NCBI GenBank assembly: GCA_947846985.1
Contig: CANTUZ010000002.1
Location: forward strand, 133,881,889 to 133,945,888
Source: Fratercula arctica
Lineage: Eukaryota; Chordata; Aves; Charadriiformes; Alcidae
DNA: 64,000 bases
Reading direction: 5' to 3'
Part shown: positions 25,726 to 36,479 of the stretch, one piece after another
How positions within the stretch are numbered: position 1 is the stretch's first letter
How the letters are laid out: every line of letters begins with the position of its first letter
Translations under genes and position numbers: made by a program
Notes under the pieces: model-generated
Told to the model about the DNA's origin: nothing
The model's input: only the letters and a program-made list of their open reading frames with translations
Database searches by the model: none

Positions 25726-26413
25726 TGTGAAGCGAGAGAATTTTACACCAATCATAATTAAAGTATTTATGACTAAAGTCACTCAAACTCCACCTTGAAG
25801 ATAACAAATAGTATAAAAATAGCCCGAGAGAGGGGGGTACTCAGGGAAGACACCATCACAAAGAACTCCATCACTGACTTCTGGGATCAGTCGACGGGCT
25901 GAGCCTTTCTTCCCCCCCACAGGGACGCCTTTGGGTAAGACTTAGATTATACTGAGTACTTTCTCAGGAAACTCAGAAATTTCTCTAGAGAATCTCTTTC
26001 CTACATTTATAGCCAGGCTGTATTGTTTATAACTTTGTCGCGCGTTTGATATATGTAATAATACTTTTATTTGCACGTGCTTTGCAGACAGTGTATTTAT
26101 CACCGGCAATCCTAAGAACCTATCTAGCTGTTGTTTAAATAAACTGCACTGTTTAAGTAGCTAGTCGTTTTGGTTTCTCACTGAACGCGACCAAAGACTC
26201 GAGAGTGGCCGTGCTAGTTCATGAGCACGACTAGACTGAAGGTGCAGTCCACTATCAGTGTATCCAAATCGTAATAGTTTAATACATATTAAACGCGATT
26301 GGACTGATAGTGCTGAATTGGGCATCACTCAGAATTTAGACCCAGCCGCACCTAGCCTCCCACCTTGGTGAGGAGTGTTAGAACGCAAGGGGGTTTATCT
26401 TCTGCCAAAACCG
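25726..26413 (+). mobile_element. LTR-like relic of an endogenous retrovirus (ends approximate)
   Basis: The block has the order expected of an LTR read on the plus strand: a TATA box (TATAAAAAT at 25812-25820), a downstream leader-like stretch with a possible donor (GGGTAAGACT near 25933), and a poly(A) signal AATAAA at 26138-26143, then a structured 3' part. I chose the start at TGTGAAGCGAGAG, but no matching end repeat or target-site duplication was found, so both ends are estimates. No gag, pol or env sequence adjoins it. Several inverted repeats lie at 26162-26312. Confidence 0.45.
26250..26312. repeat. 63-nt imperfect hairpin inside the LTR-like element
   Basis: CACTATCAGT (26250-26259) pairs with ACTGATAGTG (26303-26312). 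Inside, CCAAATCG (26264-26271) pairs with CGATTGG (26296-26302) with one bulged A. The centre is GTTTAATA-CA-TATTAAAC (26277-26294). A second small stem, CGTGCT/AGCACG, lies just before it within CTAGTCG...CGACTAG (26162-26234). Confidence 0.8.
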
Positions 26414-27141
26414 CTTTGCCCCTTTCCACGCAACAGCAACACATAAAAAATATTGTGCCAGGAAACCGTGGCTTCTGCAATGACAATATTCACCCATGAG
26501 CTGGCAAAACCTCCTTCTAGTTCATTCAGAAGCTGCTGTGACCCTTACTTCGCAAAGAGAATGAGAAGCCATCTGGCTGTGTTCAACGTTTTTAAAAGAA
26601 TATGTGTATAATCTCATTTTAATATTCTTGTTATATTCTTTAATGTCATTTCATTGGCCTAAATGGAGTTATTATTGATTGAGAGCACAGCCAACAAGGC
26701 TATAACCAGACCAATCTTCAATATTTTGAAGACTCTGGAGAAAACTAAAGCACAGTATGCAGTAGCACACAACACAGATGTTGTAGAACTGTAGAGACTT
26801 TTTTTAAAAGCTAATTTTACTCCAAAATTAAACCTACTTTATAATTTTAAATTAAAAAAATCTAAATAATTTGTACTTCTCAAAAATAATTTTCTCTATT
26901 ATTACAGAACACGTTAGTAAAGAAAACATGAGGAAGAGCTTCAAAATACTGTATTATCCTATAATTTTAGTTACGTGTAAGATTCAATTAATAAATTCAT
27001 ATAAAGCTCAATTAAAAAAAATAAGGGAACAAGCACATCCTCAGAGTTGATTCGGTGCTTTCTTCAATTTGGACCCTTTGGAAGTGCATGCCAGTAGATG
27101 GTAAGTTTCAGCATTTGCTAGAAAGATAATGATTAGAATAT

Positions 27142-27318
27142 AACAGGTTGCCCAGAGAGGTGGTGGAGGCCCCATCCCTGGAGACATTCAAGGCCAGGCT
27201 GGATGAGGCTCTGAGCAACCTCATCTAGTTGAAGATGTCCCTGCTTACTGCAGGGGGGTTGGACTAGATGACATTTAAAGGTCCCTTCCAACCCAACACA
27301 TTCTGTGATTCTATGATA
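27142..27318 (+). mobile_element. CR1 LINE, short 3' tail
   Basis: Only the last part of ORF2 and the 3' end remain: ACAGGTTGCCCAGAGAGGTGG, GGACTAGATGACATTTAAAG, and TTCTGTGATTCTATGATA. 5' truncation to about 177 bp is normal for LINE insertion. Antisense to ZNF704. Confidence 0.93.
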
Positions 27319-29650
27319 ATTTAAAAAAATCTCAGCCGATGGGCTTTTTAAGATACAAGTTGATTGTAGTAGCATGTTCTCATTGTTACCTGGCAGTTTA
27401 AACAGTCTAACATCTCCTGTTTGAAAGTATGGATGCTAAGGGCTTTAACATTTGAGGCACCTGATCATACTGTTTGTATGAAAACTTTCTACTTTGGAAT
27501 AAACTGCACATAACTTCCCTCTATAATGTTTTGATCTGAGAATACAGCTACCATTCACAATAGACAGAGAATTCTTTTTTCCTAAAATTAAATATCATCT
27601 ATCTAGCAGTTCTGATAGAGACATTTTTTACTTGTATAATATACTACTAAATACTAATACTATAATCGCTCAAAACCCCACAACCAACCACAGCGGCAAG
27701 ACGAAGACCACGCTTATTATTTACATCTTAGGAATTCTGCTATGACATCATGAACACCATATGCATCTTTATAAACACAGAATGGTTTAACATCAATCTC
27801 CAGTTTGATGGCAGAACCAGTCTCCTATCTCCATTTGGCTTTATTGTCAGTGCTAGGAGTCTGCAAACACCCATGTATTTTAACGTAACCAAATGAAATC
27901 TTACTCAGTAGATACACAGAACATAAAGCCTGCTTCCATTTCTGACTAGTCCCAAAATTGCCTAATCAGGCCTAATGTTTTATTTAAGAAAATAATGGAA
28001 CATAAATGGTTTGGTGAGGCATAGCTACATTACTGGAAACTTTTAAGCAAACCACTTTCTTAATGGGAAGTGGTTGCTAACATGACATTTTCCAAACACA
28101 AAATGAAAGAAACGTTAATAAGCAAAAGTAAGTTTACCAATCGATCTATTTCCAGGTTTATTCCTTCTGACTTTTTCAGTCCTGAAGAAGAAATAACTTG
28201 AACATTTTTATTTCAGCTTCTAAAGGTGTGAAGCTGCTCAGATAAAAGACCCTGTTGGGGCCAGAATAAAAAAACCTGCAGGAAATGCAGTTCATTTATA
28301 AAACAAAGTTTAGCAGGTAACGTTATTATTTATCTAAATTAAACATTTGCCCTACAGAGCAAAATCCCCTCAAACCATAACAGATAGCATAATAGATGTG
28401 TGGTGGGTATGTACATAGAAATATACGAAGACAACTTATACAACAATAAAGATGGCAGCTGCAAACCCATCTGTCTCATCACAGCTGCGCAAGAAGAGCG
28501 ATGCCAATAAGCGGAACTTTAACTGAGAAGGAAAAGGCAAACCAGCACACTTCGGCATTCCTGCTCCTCCTGTCCCACACCCCCCCAAAATCACCTCTGT
28601 CTTTGGTTTAACAGTCAGCTCTAACTTCTAATTTATTATAACAAAGGTGTCTTCCAAAATATTTTTTTTTTCCTTTTCAGTAAGAAGCATGAACATTTTA
28701 CACCCTTATCCCACGAACAAGGGCAGAACAGCGTGGGTCGGCAAATAAGCAACTTCTGGAGCAAAAGGATAAATCTGAACAGGTTTAAACAATCATTAAA
28801 ACTTCTTCCTGCTTGTGATGAAGCAATTAACTGTCTCAGACTGAGCCAGAAACAAAGTCACTAAGGAGGATAAATTCACTGTTTTTTCTCCTTACAAAAA
28901 GCCCTTTTTCATCTTGCTATGTAAAATCTGTCTTGTTGCCTTGGGAGGGAAGGAAACTTGGACTAGTGCCATCTCTTTGGGTTTTTTTTCTTTGAAAGGA
29001 GCTTGCTTGCTAGCATAACAGTGCTTTTTGGGGGTTAGTTTTGGACTTTGGGTTTGGTTTTTTTCTTTGCTGTGTTTTATTTAGTCTGCTTTTGCACTCC
29101 TACTGAGGATAAATTTGACCACTGCTAATACTGCAGCAAAAGCCATCAGGTTTGATCTCTCTCTCTCTCCATTTTTCACTCCATATGTTTGCACAGAGAA
29201 AGCTTCACAGTATCAAGGTATCTGACATGCTGTCAGACAAACAGCACTTTCAGGGAACAAGAAGTATTAAGGCCATATCCAGTTTTTGTGATGACATCTA
29301 AAGGCTGCCTGTTGCATCCTGCATACAAAGAATTTGCCAAAGTAGGATAGAAATCCCTTGAATGGCCAGCGGCAACACCTTCTGGAAATCACTCTAGTGT
29401 TTTCTGAGCAGGAGGCTCTATACAACCTCACCATCTGCCAGCAAATATGTGGTGCTGATGGCAGCACGTGTGTGCAGTAGGTGACTAGGTAGAACGAGAC
29501 ACAGTGACTCAGCTAAGTACCTACGTTAATTGGATGTCAAGGAGGGATACACATACAGAGCTGTTTGGGTGACCTGTTCCTTTCTCACAGCAAAATACGT
29601 CTACCAACATCCCATCTGCCCATGGGTATGGAATTTAACATGAGGCTAAC

Positions 29651-29883
29651 CTTTCTCTTCCTAGGAATGGGTTCATCGAAGAGAAGGTTGCTTGTTTCAG
29701 CTTCATCAATACCATCGTCTGGCTGGGAAGGTGTCCGAAAAGCTTTGAAGCTGTCAGCTGACAGAGGTGGAGATGGGGTGGATGGGTTGGACTGGTCACT
29801 GGGAGCGTTCCAGCTCCAGTATCCACTGCTGCTGGTACTAGAAGGCACAAATCCTCCTTCTTTCCAAGATCCATTTAGGGATT
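29651..29883 (-). CDS. ZNF704: ZNF704 internal exon, Ser/Pro-rich region and basic NLS-like PRKRK
   Basis: The exon is 233 bp: two bases finishing the Glu codon and 77 codons. The acceptor is TTCTTGACAG. The protein starts [10 protein letters not shown], passes through a Ser-rich [11 protein letters not shown] stretch and a Pro/Ser segment ([10 protein letters not shown]), then an acidic D-D-G-I-D-E-A-E-T segment, and ends [12 protein letters not shown]. The terminal R-K-R-K is a likely nuclear localisation signal placed directly before the zinc finger, as in ZNF395. The donor is AAG|GTTAGC, with T at +3, so it is a weaker match to consensus than the gene's other donors. Without splicing the frame would continue about 20 residues and stop. 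Phase 0 at the donor fits the next exon exactly. Confidence 0.9.
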
Positions 29884-30793
29884 CTGTCAAGAACAACAAC
29901 AGCCATCATTACAACAATATCCTGGCTAGGGCTCTTTTATCTCAGGCTTAGATGCCATGTTGGTAATTAACTGTACGTTCAACAAAGGAAAGCGAAAATG
30001 TTGGATGTAGAGAGGACAACCACATCTATCCCACTGCACACAAGTGACATATTCCACACTTAATGTTTCAGGTGTTTTTAAAAAACAAGTATTTTTTTAA
30101 AAAGAAACGCTGGGTTTGGAAACATAACCTGTTCTGGAGCATAAACCGCAATAAGCAGTCAGATATTGCATGCATGGTTAAGGGAAAACTTTCAAATACA
30201 TCCTTGATTTTCAATTGGAATACATGACTGTGGTGGGGCATCACAGCAAGCTCCAAGCCACCGCATGGCCACCTCCAACAGGAGATCCCCTGGGAAGAGG
30301 ACATACGCCCTGAGCCCCAGGGCACTAAACCAGATCTGCAAAAACATGATCATCATCCCAGTACTGAAACACCAAAGAAAACCATAATTACACTCTAACT
30401 GTCTTCTCATTATCTCCCAGTGTACACTCCTCTGCCTAATTTGAATCTCTAATTGAAGTGGTACGTATCCTTGGAAGGATATCCTTTTTTTCTTCATACA
30501 CGTGTATCGTTAGGCATCTGGTTTTGGAAGTGGGAGGCATAGATGCTGGATCACCTCCACACCTAACTCACTGGAGAAACTCCCTCCTCACTGCAGCAGT
30601 TCCCCTGGTATCAGGTGAGAAGCAGATGCTCAGACTAACAGGTTACTCTACAACATGGTGGGTGGGAGTAACAGCACTGCTCTGAAGCACAGCTTGAGCC
30701 ATGCTTCACGTGCTGAGGTCCTCAGGCATTAGACGCTGGCATGTCACTCTTCCCAGTCCCTAAAGGGCTTTTGGCAGGAGAGGAGTATGTAGG

Positions 30794-31439
30794 TGTTACG
30801 GTTTGAGAAAACCCATAACAATTTATTGTCGTTTAGACAATTATTCTGTCACCCAATGACTCCTTCCCACCTGGGAAGGGAAACCAGGGAAAACAAGGAA
30901 ACACAAGGGTTGAAATATAAATAGATTTAATAGAATAATACTAAATAATTAACAATAATACTAAAGAACCAGTGTTGATCCTGATACTAATATAAGATAT
31001 AGAAGGATTATACTTGGCCAATTCTATCAGCAGGAAGCTGTGCACTCCCAGCGGTGGACAGCAAGTGTCGGACTCTGCGAGTGCAATGGCTTTGGGAGGA
31101 AGGGAAGGGCTCAGGGGTCCAGCACTGGGGCAAGAAGTTCTCTGGACCACCGCCATCAAGGGAGAGAGAAACTACGCAGCAAACTTTCTAATTTATATCG
31201 GATGTGATGTTCATAGTACGAAATAATCTTGTTGGCCAGCCTGGGTCAAGTGCCCAGGCCTTGCTCCTCCTCATCCCTGCACCTGGCAAGGCTTGAAAAC
31301 ACTGAGACCTTGAATCCCACATAGCCTAGCTGGTTATAAAGTAAATATTTTCACAAATTCAGACACTAGAGTCTTCCAAAAGTGGAGTTCTCCCAAGCAT
31401 TAGAAGAGAAGTTAGTCCTGTGTCACTCAACCCAGGACA
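30794..31439. mobile_element. probable solo LTR of an avian endogenous retrovirus
   Basis: The element starts TGTTACGGTTTGAG and ends CTCAACCCAGGACA. The complement of the end, TGTCCTGGGTTGAG, matches the start at 10 of 14 positions, as expected for LTR termini with TGT...ACA. The 646-bp length and AT-rich 5' third fit. The flanks (TGTAGG and GTCAGC) show no clear target-site duplication. Orientation is not decided: TATA-like words occur on the plus strand near 30914 and 31334. No retroviral coding sequence adjoins it. Confidence 0.55.
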
Positions 31440-32670
31440 GTCAGCCACCAACTCATCAAAAGTATGGCCCACGCATGTCCAGCGGTGCCACCACGGATGG
31501 CTCTGCCTGAAGCTTTAAGTTCTCACAGGGCTTGGGCACACGTGCAGGGACGCTTTAGGTGCTGTTTCTCCCTAACTCAGGCATTGGAGGCTTTTCCCAA
31601 TGACAGTGTAGGTGCCAGAGTATTGTGCAATACCCGACTTTGGAGTTGGCAAGCAAGTAACATCTTATCTGTTCATGAAACAGTATTTAAGTGTGAGACA
31701 GGAGTCTTTTCAAGCCAGCGCCTGCCTTTAAGAGTTCTGCAGAAGTCACTCCTTCATTCCTTCTCAATTTCTTACAGATAAATTTAACTAGTGACATCAG
31801 CAAGAAAGTAATGTCTACCACCTGCTACTAAAAGCTTAACCCAAAACCAATGAATTATTTTTTTTTTTCTCCTAATTCAGTTGTTTTTGGATTAAACCCT
31901 TGATCATTAACATCGGCTGCTCACAAAACAGAGTGCAGTGCTCTATCATGTAAGCACACACATAAAAATAACCCCTTGCGAGGGCAGCAGCCAAGTCCCT
32001 GCACTTACTGATCAGGGCCACAGAGAATAAATGGGATCAACCCTCCCTCCCCCCGGCAAATTCCTCTTTGGAAAAGGACGTATACATTTCCGGTAGCTAA
32101 TAAGTTAACACATGAAAATGTCATGTTTTGGTTCGTGATTACAGCCTTCATGTGACTGTAACAGAGGCGGGTTTTGTTTCTTTTAAGTATGTATACTTGA
32201 GTCTCGTGCCAAAGCCAAGACGTACATCTGGTATCAACTTGTGACCTCAGCATAGCTTAAAATTTCCACTTCAGAACACCAAATGAAACAGCACCCTTTC
32301 AACTACCTTCTGACACATTTATGGTGGTACTTTGTATTCTCAGGGTTTACAGCTTCTCCTCACCTTGCTGTGAAAGAAATATAAAACAAGAACTTTTAAA
32401 AAGTAGTATGGAAAAGATTGAATGAGGCTAACACCAGGGAAAAAACAAACACTGGTTCTCATTAATGCTAACAAATCTGACAATTAAAAGAAATTTAAAA
32501 TATAAATAAATGCAACTTACTCTTATTTTGGGGCTCTTTTCACATAACTGGAGTTGCGTGAAAGAGAACCAGACCAAATAGTACTCAGCTGTAGGGAAAC
32601 AAGGGCCAAACTCTGGTCTGGTTTACATGGGGGGTCATCCCCAGTAATTCCAGACAGATCAGACTTTAAG

Positions 32671-32872
32671 CACAGAATTGTGGAATGGCAGGGGTTGGAA
32701 GGGACCTCTGGAGATCACCTAGTCCAACCCCCCTGCCAGAGCAGGGTCACCTAGAGCAGGTTGCACAGGAACGCGTCCAGGCAGGTTCTGAACATCTCCA
32801 GAGAAGGAGACTCCACCACCTCTCTGGGCAGCCTGTGCCAGGGCTCTGACACCCTCAAAGTAAAAAAGTTTT
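32671..32872 (-). mobile_element. CR1 LINE 3' fragment
   Basis: Plus-strand reading begins CACAGAATTGTGGAATGGCA and GGGGTTGGAAGGGACCTCTG, continues with AGTCCAACCCCCCTGCCAGA, and ends in ACACCCTCAAAGTAAAAAAG. It shares its subfamily with the copy at 34482-35070 (both have GGAGATC and GGTCACxTAGA). About 200 bp, 5'-truncated. Confidence 0.93.
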
Positions 32873-34481
32873 AATATTAATGCTAATGTTTGTTTTTTTG
32901 TTTGTTTTTTTTTTTACTTCTAGGCAAAATTCCATTTGTTTAAACAAATGTTCCTTTAATTACACTGCTACTTACTGCCCTTTTTTGGAAAAGGATGTAG
33001 AAAGAATTAATCATTAGTACATTTGTAGCTCATATTACTAAGATGAGAGCCTAGCCCTGCAACACCAATTGAGCTTTGAATTATCAAATCTTTACATTGA
33101 AGTCTTTAGTAAGGCTTCACTCAGGAAAAACTAAGATATTCAGGGAGAAGGTGCCCAGCAACAGCTTCAAAACCTTGTCTATGACTACTGAAAATACAGG
33201 CATTACTTTTTCAGGCTTGTTTTCCCAGATTTCGGGAAACAAGCAGACAAGCTACGTGAAGAAATACCAAAGAGCACTCAGGCTGCATGAAGAAATATCA
33301 AAGGCAGTTAACAGATACCATTTACCTATTAGCAATTCAAAAGGGCTTGTTTGGAAGATCTTTCCAGACGACAGCTGCTAGCTAATGTGCACCATGACAA
33401 CTGTCATCTGCTCCAGCTCTTTACAGTGGCAGATACTGTCTTGCCCCACACGAGAGCAGCTCCCCATGAGCAGGGATGCAACGTGGGACACGCACATGCC
33501 TCAGCCACTCTGAATCCCTGCCTGGGACATCAGCACAGATCCACCTTCATCTGTGGTTTCGGCTGTGACCTGGAGCAGCTGGAGAGTAGGAATGTTTTCT
33601 GCCTTCCATTGGCCTTCCCTGGGGGCTGGCAACCCCCAGCCCTGAGGCGGGACAGTCGCTGGGGATGTCACCGCCAGAGGTTTCTTAGGGCTCCTCAGGG
33701 CAGTGATACTCCATAAATGCTTCTGGTTTCAACATCTGGCAAGTGTGTGGAAAGCACACAGGTAGGAGCCATGGGTGCTCATGGCTAGACTTCCAGCGAA
33801 ATGGGCAAAATTTAAGTTTTCTGGAAAGGAATGAAAAAAACCACACTATTTGTTCAAAAGTCCTGAAAGCTGGGACATTTCTCATAGTACAGATTCCTTT
33901 TAAGTACAACATCATTCAGTGCATTGCCCCTGCTTCCATGAAGAACTGCTAAGACTATTTACCCATTAATTTGCAATCAGTTAGTATTCCTCAAAGTACT
34001 CCAATTATTTACAGTAGAAGGGCATTTAGTATCAATTTAACAGTTATGAGTAAGAAAAGCCACTCACACAAACAATACTGAGACATCCTAACAAGGGTGT
34101 CCTAATTTAAATTATTCCTTAAAATATAACACTTTTAAGAATTTCTTGTAAACACAGTCAAGCTTGCATAGATTAATTATATTTCATTACAATCTCATTA
34201 TTACCATTAACTTTATAGATTTATTTTCATTTGTGTGTCTTCTGCTTATACCATGAATGGAGTAGTCTTTTAAGGGATTATGGATTTGATGGTTGACCAT
34301 CACAGAGTTACAAAGGGCAGAGGAACTGAGGGTCTAATCCTGCAACGGCAGAAACAGACCTGTCGCCATGCAGACCGCTAGTGCACGGCCTCTCTGCCGA
34401 GGGCTGTCATCTGGAAGTGCTTTGCCTCATCACGGCGTTGAGTAAAGTCTGATCTGACTTCCATGGGGTGAGGACAAGAAC

Positions 34482-35070
34482 CACAGAATCACAGAATGGC
34501 AGGGGTCGGAAGGGGCCTTCGGAGATCATCTAGTCCAACCCCCCTGCCAGAGCAGGGTCACTTAGAACAGGCTGGACAGGAACGCGTCCGGGTGGGTTTT
34601 GAATGTCTCCAGAGATGGAGACTCCACCATCTCTCTGGGCAGCCTGTTCAGTGCTCTGCCACCCTCAAAGTAAAGAAGTTTTTCCTCATGTTCAGATGGA
34701 ATTTCCTGTGTTCCAGCTTGTGCCCGTTGCCGCTTGTCCTGCCACCAGGCACCACTGAAAAGAGTCTGGCCCCATCCTCTTGACAGCTGCCCTTTAGATA
34801 TCTATAAGCACTGATGCGATCTCCTCTCAGTTTTCTCTTCCCGAGGCTAAACAGACCCAGGTCTCTCAGCCTGTCCTCCTAAGAGAGGTGCTCCAGTCCC
34901 TTGGCCATCTTTGTAGCCCTCCCCTGGACTCTCTCCAGCAGTTCCCTGCCCTTTTTGAACCGGGGAGCCCAGAACTGGACACAGTACTCCAGATGCAGCC
35001 TCACCAGGGCAGAGTAGAGGGGGAAGATGACCTCCCTCAACCTGCTGGCCATGCTCTTTTTAATGCACTT
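34482..35070 (-). mobile_element. CR1 LINE 3' fragment
   Basis: Begins CACAGAATCACAGAATGGCA and runs through the complement of ORF2-end sequence. On the minus strand one reads [13 protein letters not shown] and [21 protein letters not shown]. It ends near the G-x-K-K-S-M-A-S segment, about 355 bp from the ZNF704 exon at 35425. Confidence 0.93.
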
Positions 35071-35424
35071 TTTAACCAATGCTTTTGTGTTTACTGTATA
35101 TGTGCAAATGCAAATTAGCTGTTTGGAAAATTAGCGTTCCAGTGAGGTTATGAGACCTTCTGTAGTGCTTATCTCCCATTTATGAAATGAGGCATCTCCT
35201 GTTTCATAAACTGGAGCCACTTTATGGTTACAGAAAAAGTTTCTTCTAATTTCTGCTAACGCTGCACCAAGACCTCGACTATGTGGGAGCAAAGCTCCCT
35301 CAGTACAATCCCCAGCACGCAGGCACCACTGCCAGTCCTCCTTTGTCCTCCACCATGGCCACAACTCCTGGAAACAAGCCCCTGTGTACACAGCCCCTGC
35401 CCAGGCGCTGCTGTGAAGGCTTAC

Positions 35425-35528
35425 CGTTGGGTCGGACAGGAGGGCTGCGGACCAGAGGGCTGGTGGATAAACTGGTGAGTACCATGGCTGCTGTTACTTT
35501 ATCCATGTCCAGTTCTTCTGAAGATTTT
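35425..35528 (-). CDS. ZNF704: ZNF704 internal exon, conserved [10 protein letters not shown] block
   Basis: The 104-bp exon has acceptor TGTGTTTCAG just above 35528 and donor GTAAGC from 35424 downward. It starts with one base that finishes a codon (xxA), then 34 codons, then one base G. Readable protein: [34 protein letters not shown]. The M-V-L-T-S-L-S-x-S-P motif is shared by ZNF704 and ZNF395 and marks the start of the conserved part of these proteins. The last G joins AA of the next exon to make Glu. The exon sits about 400 bp downstream, in gene direction, of a solo LTR. The preceding exon was not found in the remaining 28 kb. The exon itself is secure; the paralogue choice is slightly less so. 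Confidence 0.9.
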
Positions 35529-35934
35529 CTGAAACACAGTGAATGGGAGGAAGGGAACACATCAGCAAATGCTTAAATTTTTCTAGTGTTTTTTTTTAAA
35601 AAAAAAAAACAGCAGACCAAACCCTAAGTCAGTAACTGAAGCAAGCCACCAAGCAGAGTTCTCAAAGCTTTCATCTCTGGCAACCTGAGCATACCAAGTG
35701 GCTACTTCAAGAAAATGAGCTCAGCATAAGTAAGAAAGGCAGCGGGAAAAGAGAATACATCTTTGTATAAAATTGTCAGGATTACTATGACCCTCCATTA
35801 GTTTGACCCTTTTCCCCTTTTTCAGAATTTCATATCCTTAAAGCTAAGTGTCTTAAGTTTTTTTTCCTTGGATGAAGACATACAGATGCAAAACCCTGTA
35901 AGATTACCAGTAACATTAATAACTGTTTAGTAAC

Positions 35935-36479
35935 TGTCATGGTTTCGGCTGGCATGGAGTTGACTTTCTTGCTGGCAGCTGACACAGTGCTATGTTTTGG
36001 ATTTGGGATGAGAACAGTGTTGGTAGGGTAATGATGGTTTTAGTTGTTGCTAAGCTCTCAAGGCCTTTTCTGATCCTCACACCGCCCCGCCAGCGAGCAG
36101 GCTGGGAGGGCACAAGAAGTTGGGAGGGGACACGGCTGTGACAGCTGGCCCCAACTGACCATATGATGTTCTGCTCAGTATATAAAGCCGGGGGAAGAAG
36201 AAGGAAGGAGGGACACGCGGAGCGATGGCGTTTGTCTTCTCAAGTAACCGTTATGAGTGATGGAGCCCTGCTTTCCTGGGGATGGCTGAACACCTGCCTG
36301 CCGATGGGAAGCAGTGAATGAATTCCTTGTTTCACTTTGCTTTACTTATAAAACTGTCTTTATCTCAACCCATGAGTTTTCCTTATTTTCCTGATTCTTC
36401 TCCCCATCCCACTGGGGAGGGGGAGAATTGAGCAAGCAGCTGCGTGGTCGTAGTTGCTGGCTGGGGTTAAACCACGACA
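35935..36479 (+). mobile_element. solo LTR of an avian endogenous retrovirus with target-site duplication
   Basis: The element is 545 bp, starts TGTCATGGTTTCGG and ends GGGTTAAACCACGACA; the complement of the end (TGTCGTGGTTT) matches the start at 10 of 11 positions. It is flanked by GTAAC (35930-35934) and ATAAC (36480-36484), a 5-bp duplication with one mismatch, as expected of ERVL-type insertions. A TATA box (GTATATAAAG) at about 36179-36188 sets the plus orientation. No internal retroviral sequence remains, so it is a recombined solo LTR. It lies about 400 bp upstream of the ZNF704 exon 35425-35528 and is antisense to it. Confidence 0.82.

Larger units (their letters stand above)
24839..29650 (-). 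other. ZNF704: ZNF704 intron
   Basis: Holds an LTR-like element (about 25726-26413) and a short CR1 tail (27142-27318). Nothing else is recognised; the rest is AT-rich. Confidence 0.75.
29884..35424 (-). other. ZNF704: ZNF704 intron
   Basis: Contains an LTR-like element (30794-31439) and two CR1 fragments of one subfamily (32671-32872 and 34482-35070). No additional exon was seen. A plus-strand open frame at 33076-33381 and its neighbours match nothing I know. Confidence 0.75.
8984..35528 (-). other. ZNF704: ZNF704 locus, 3' half of the gene (six exons seen)
   Basis: This is the span from the most upstream exon I can find to the stop codon. Visible exons: 35425-35528, 29651-29883, 24738-24838, 22428-22689, 17071-17175 and 8984-9095. 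All introns begin with GT and end with AG on the minus strand. The first five exons join in frame and give about 269 residues; the last adds 36. The family is nuclear C2H2/C-clamp DNA-binding regulators (ZNF704, ZNF395, SLC2A4RG). I prefer ZNF704 because the C-clamp reads [10 protein letters not shown], whereas ZNF395 as I know it has V-Y-G-I-E-H-R-D-Q-W, and because the exon 35425-35528 block reads [10 protein letters not shown]. One exon (phase-required, length 3n+2) is missing between 17070 and 9096, and the N-terminal exons are not visible. ZNF704 is known for very long 5' introns, which agrees with the empty 28 kb upstream. Confidence 0.85.
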
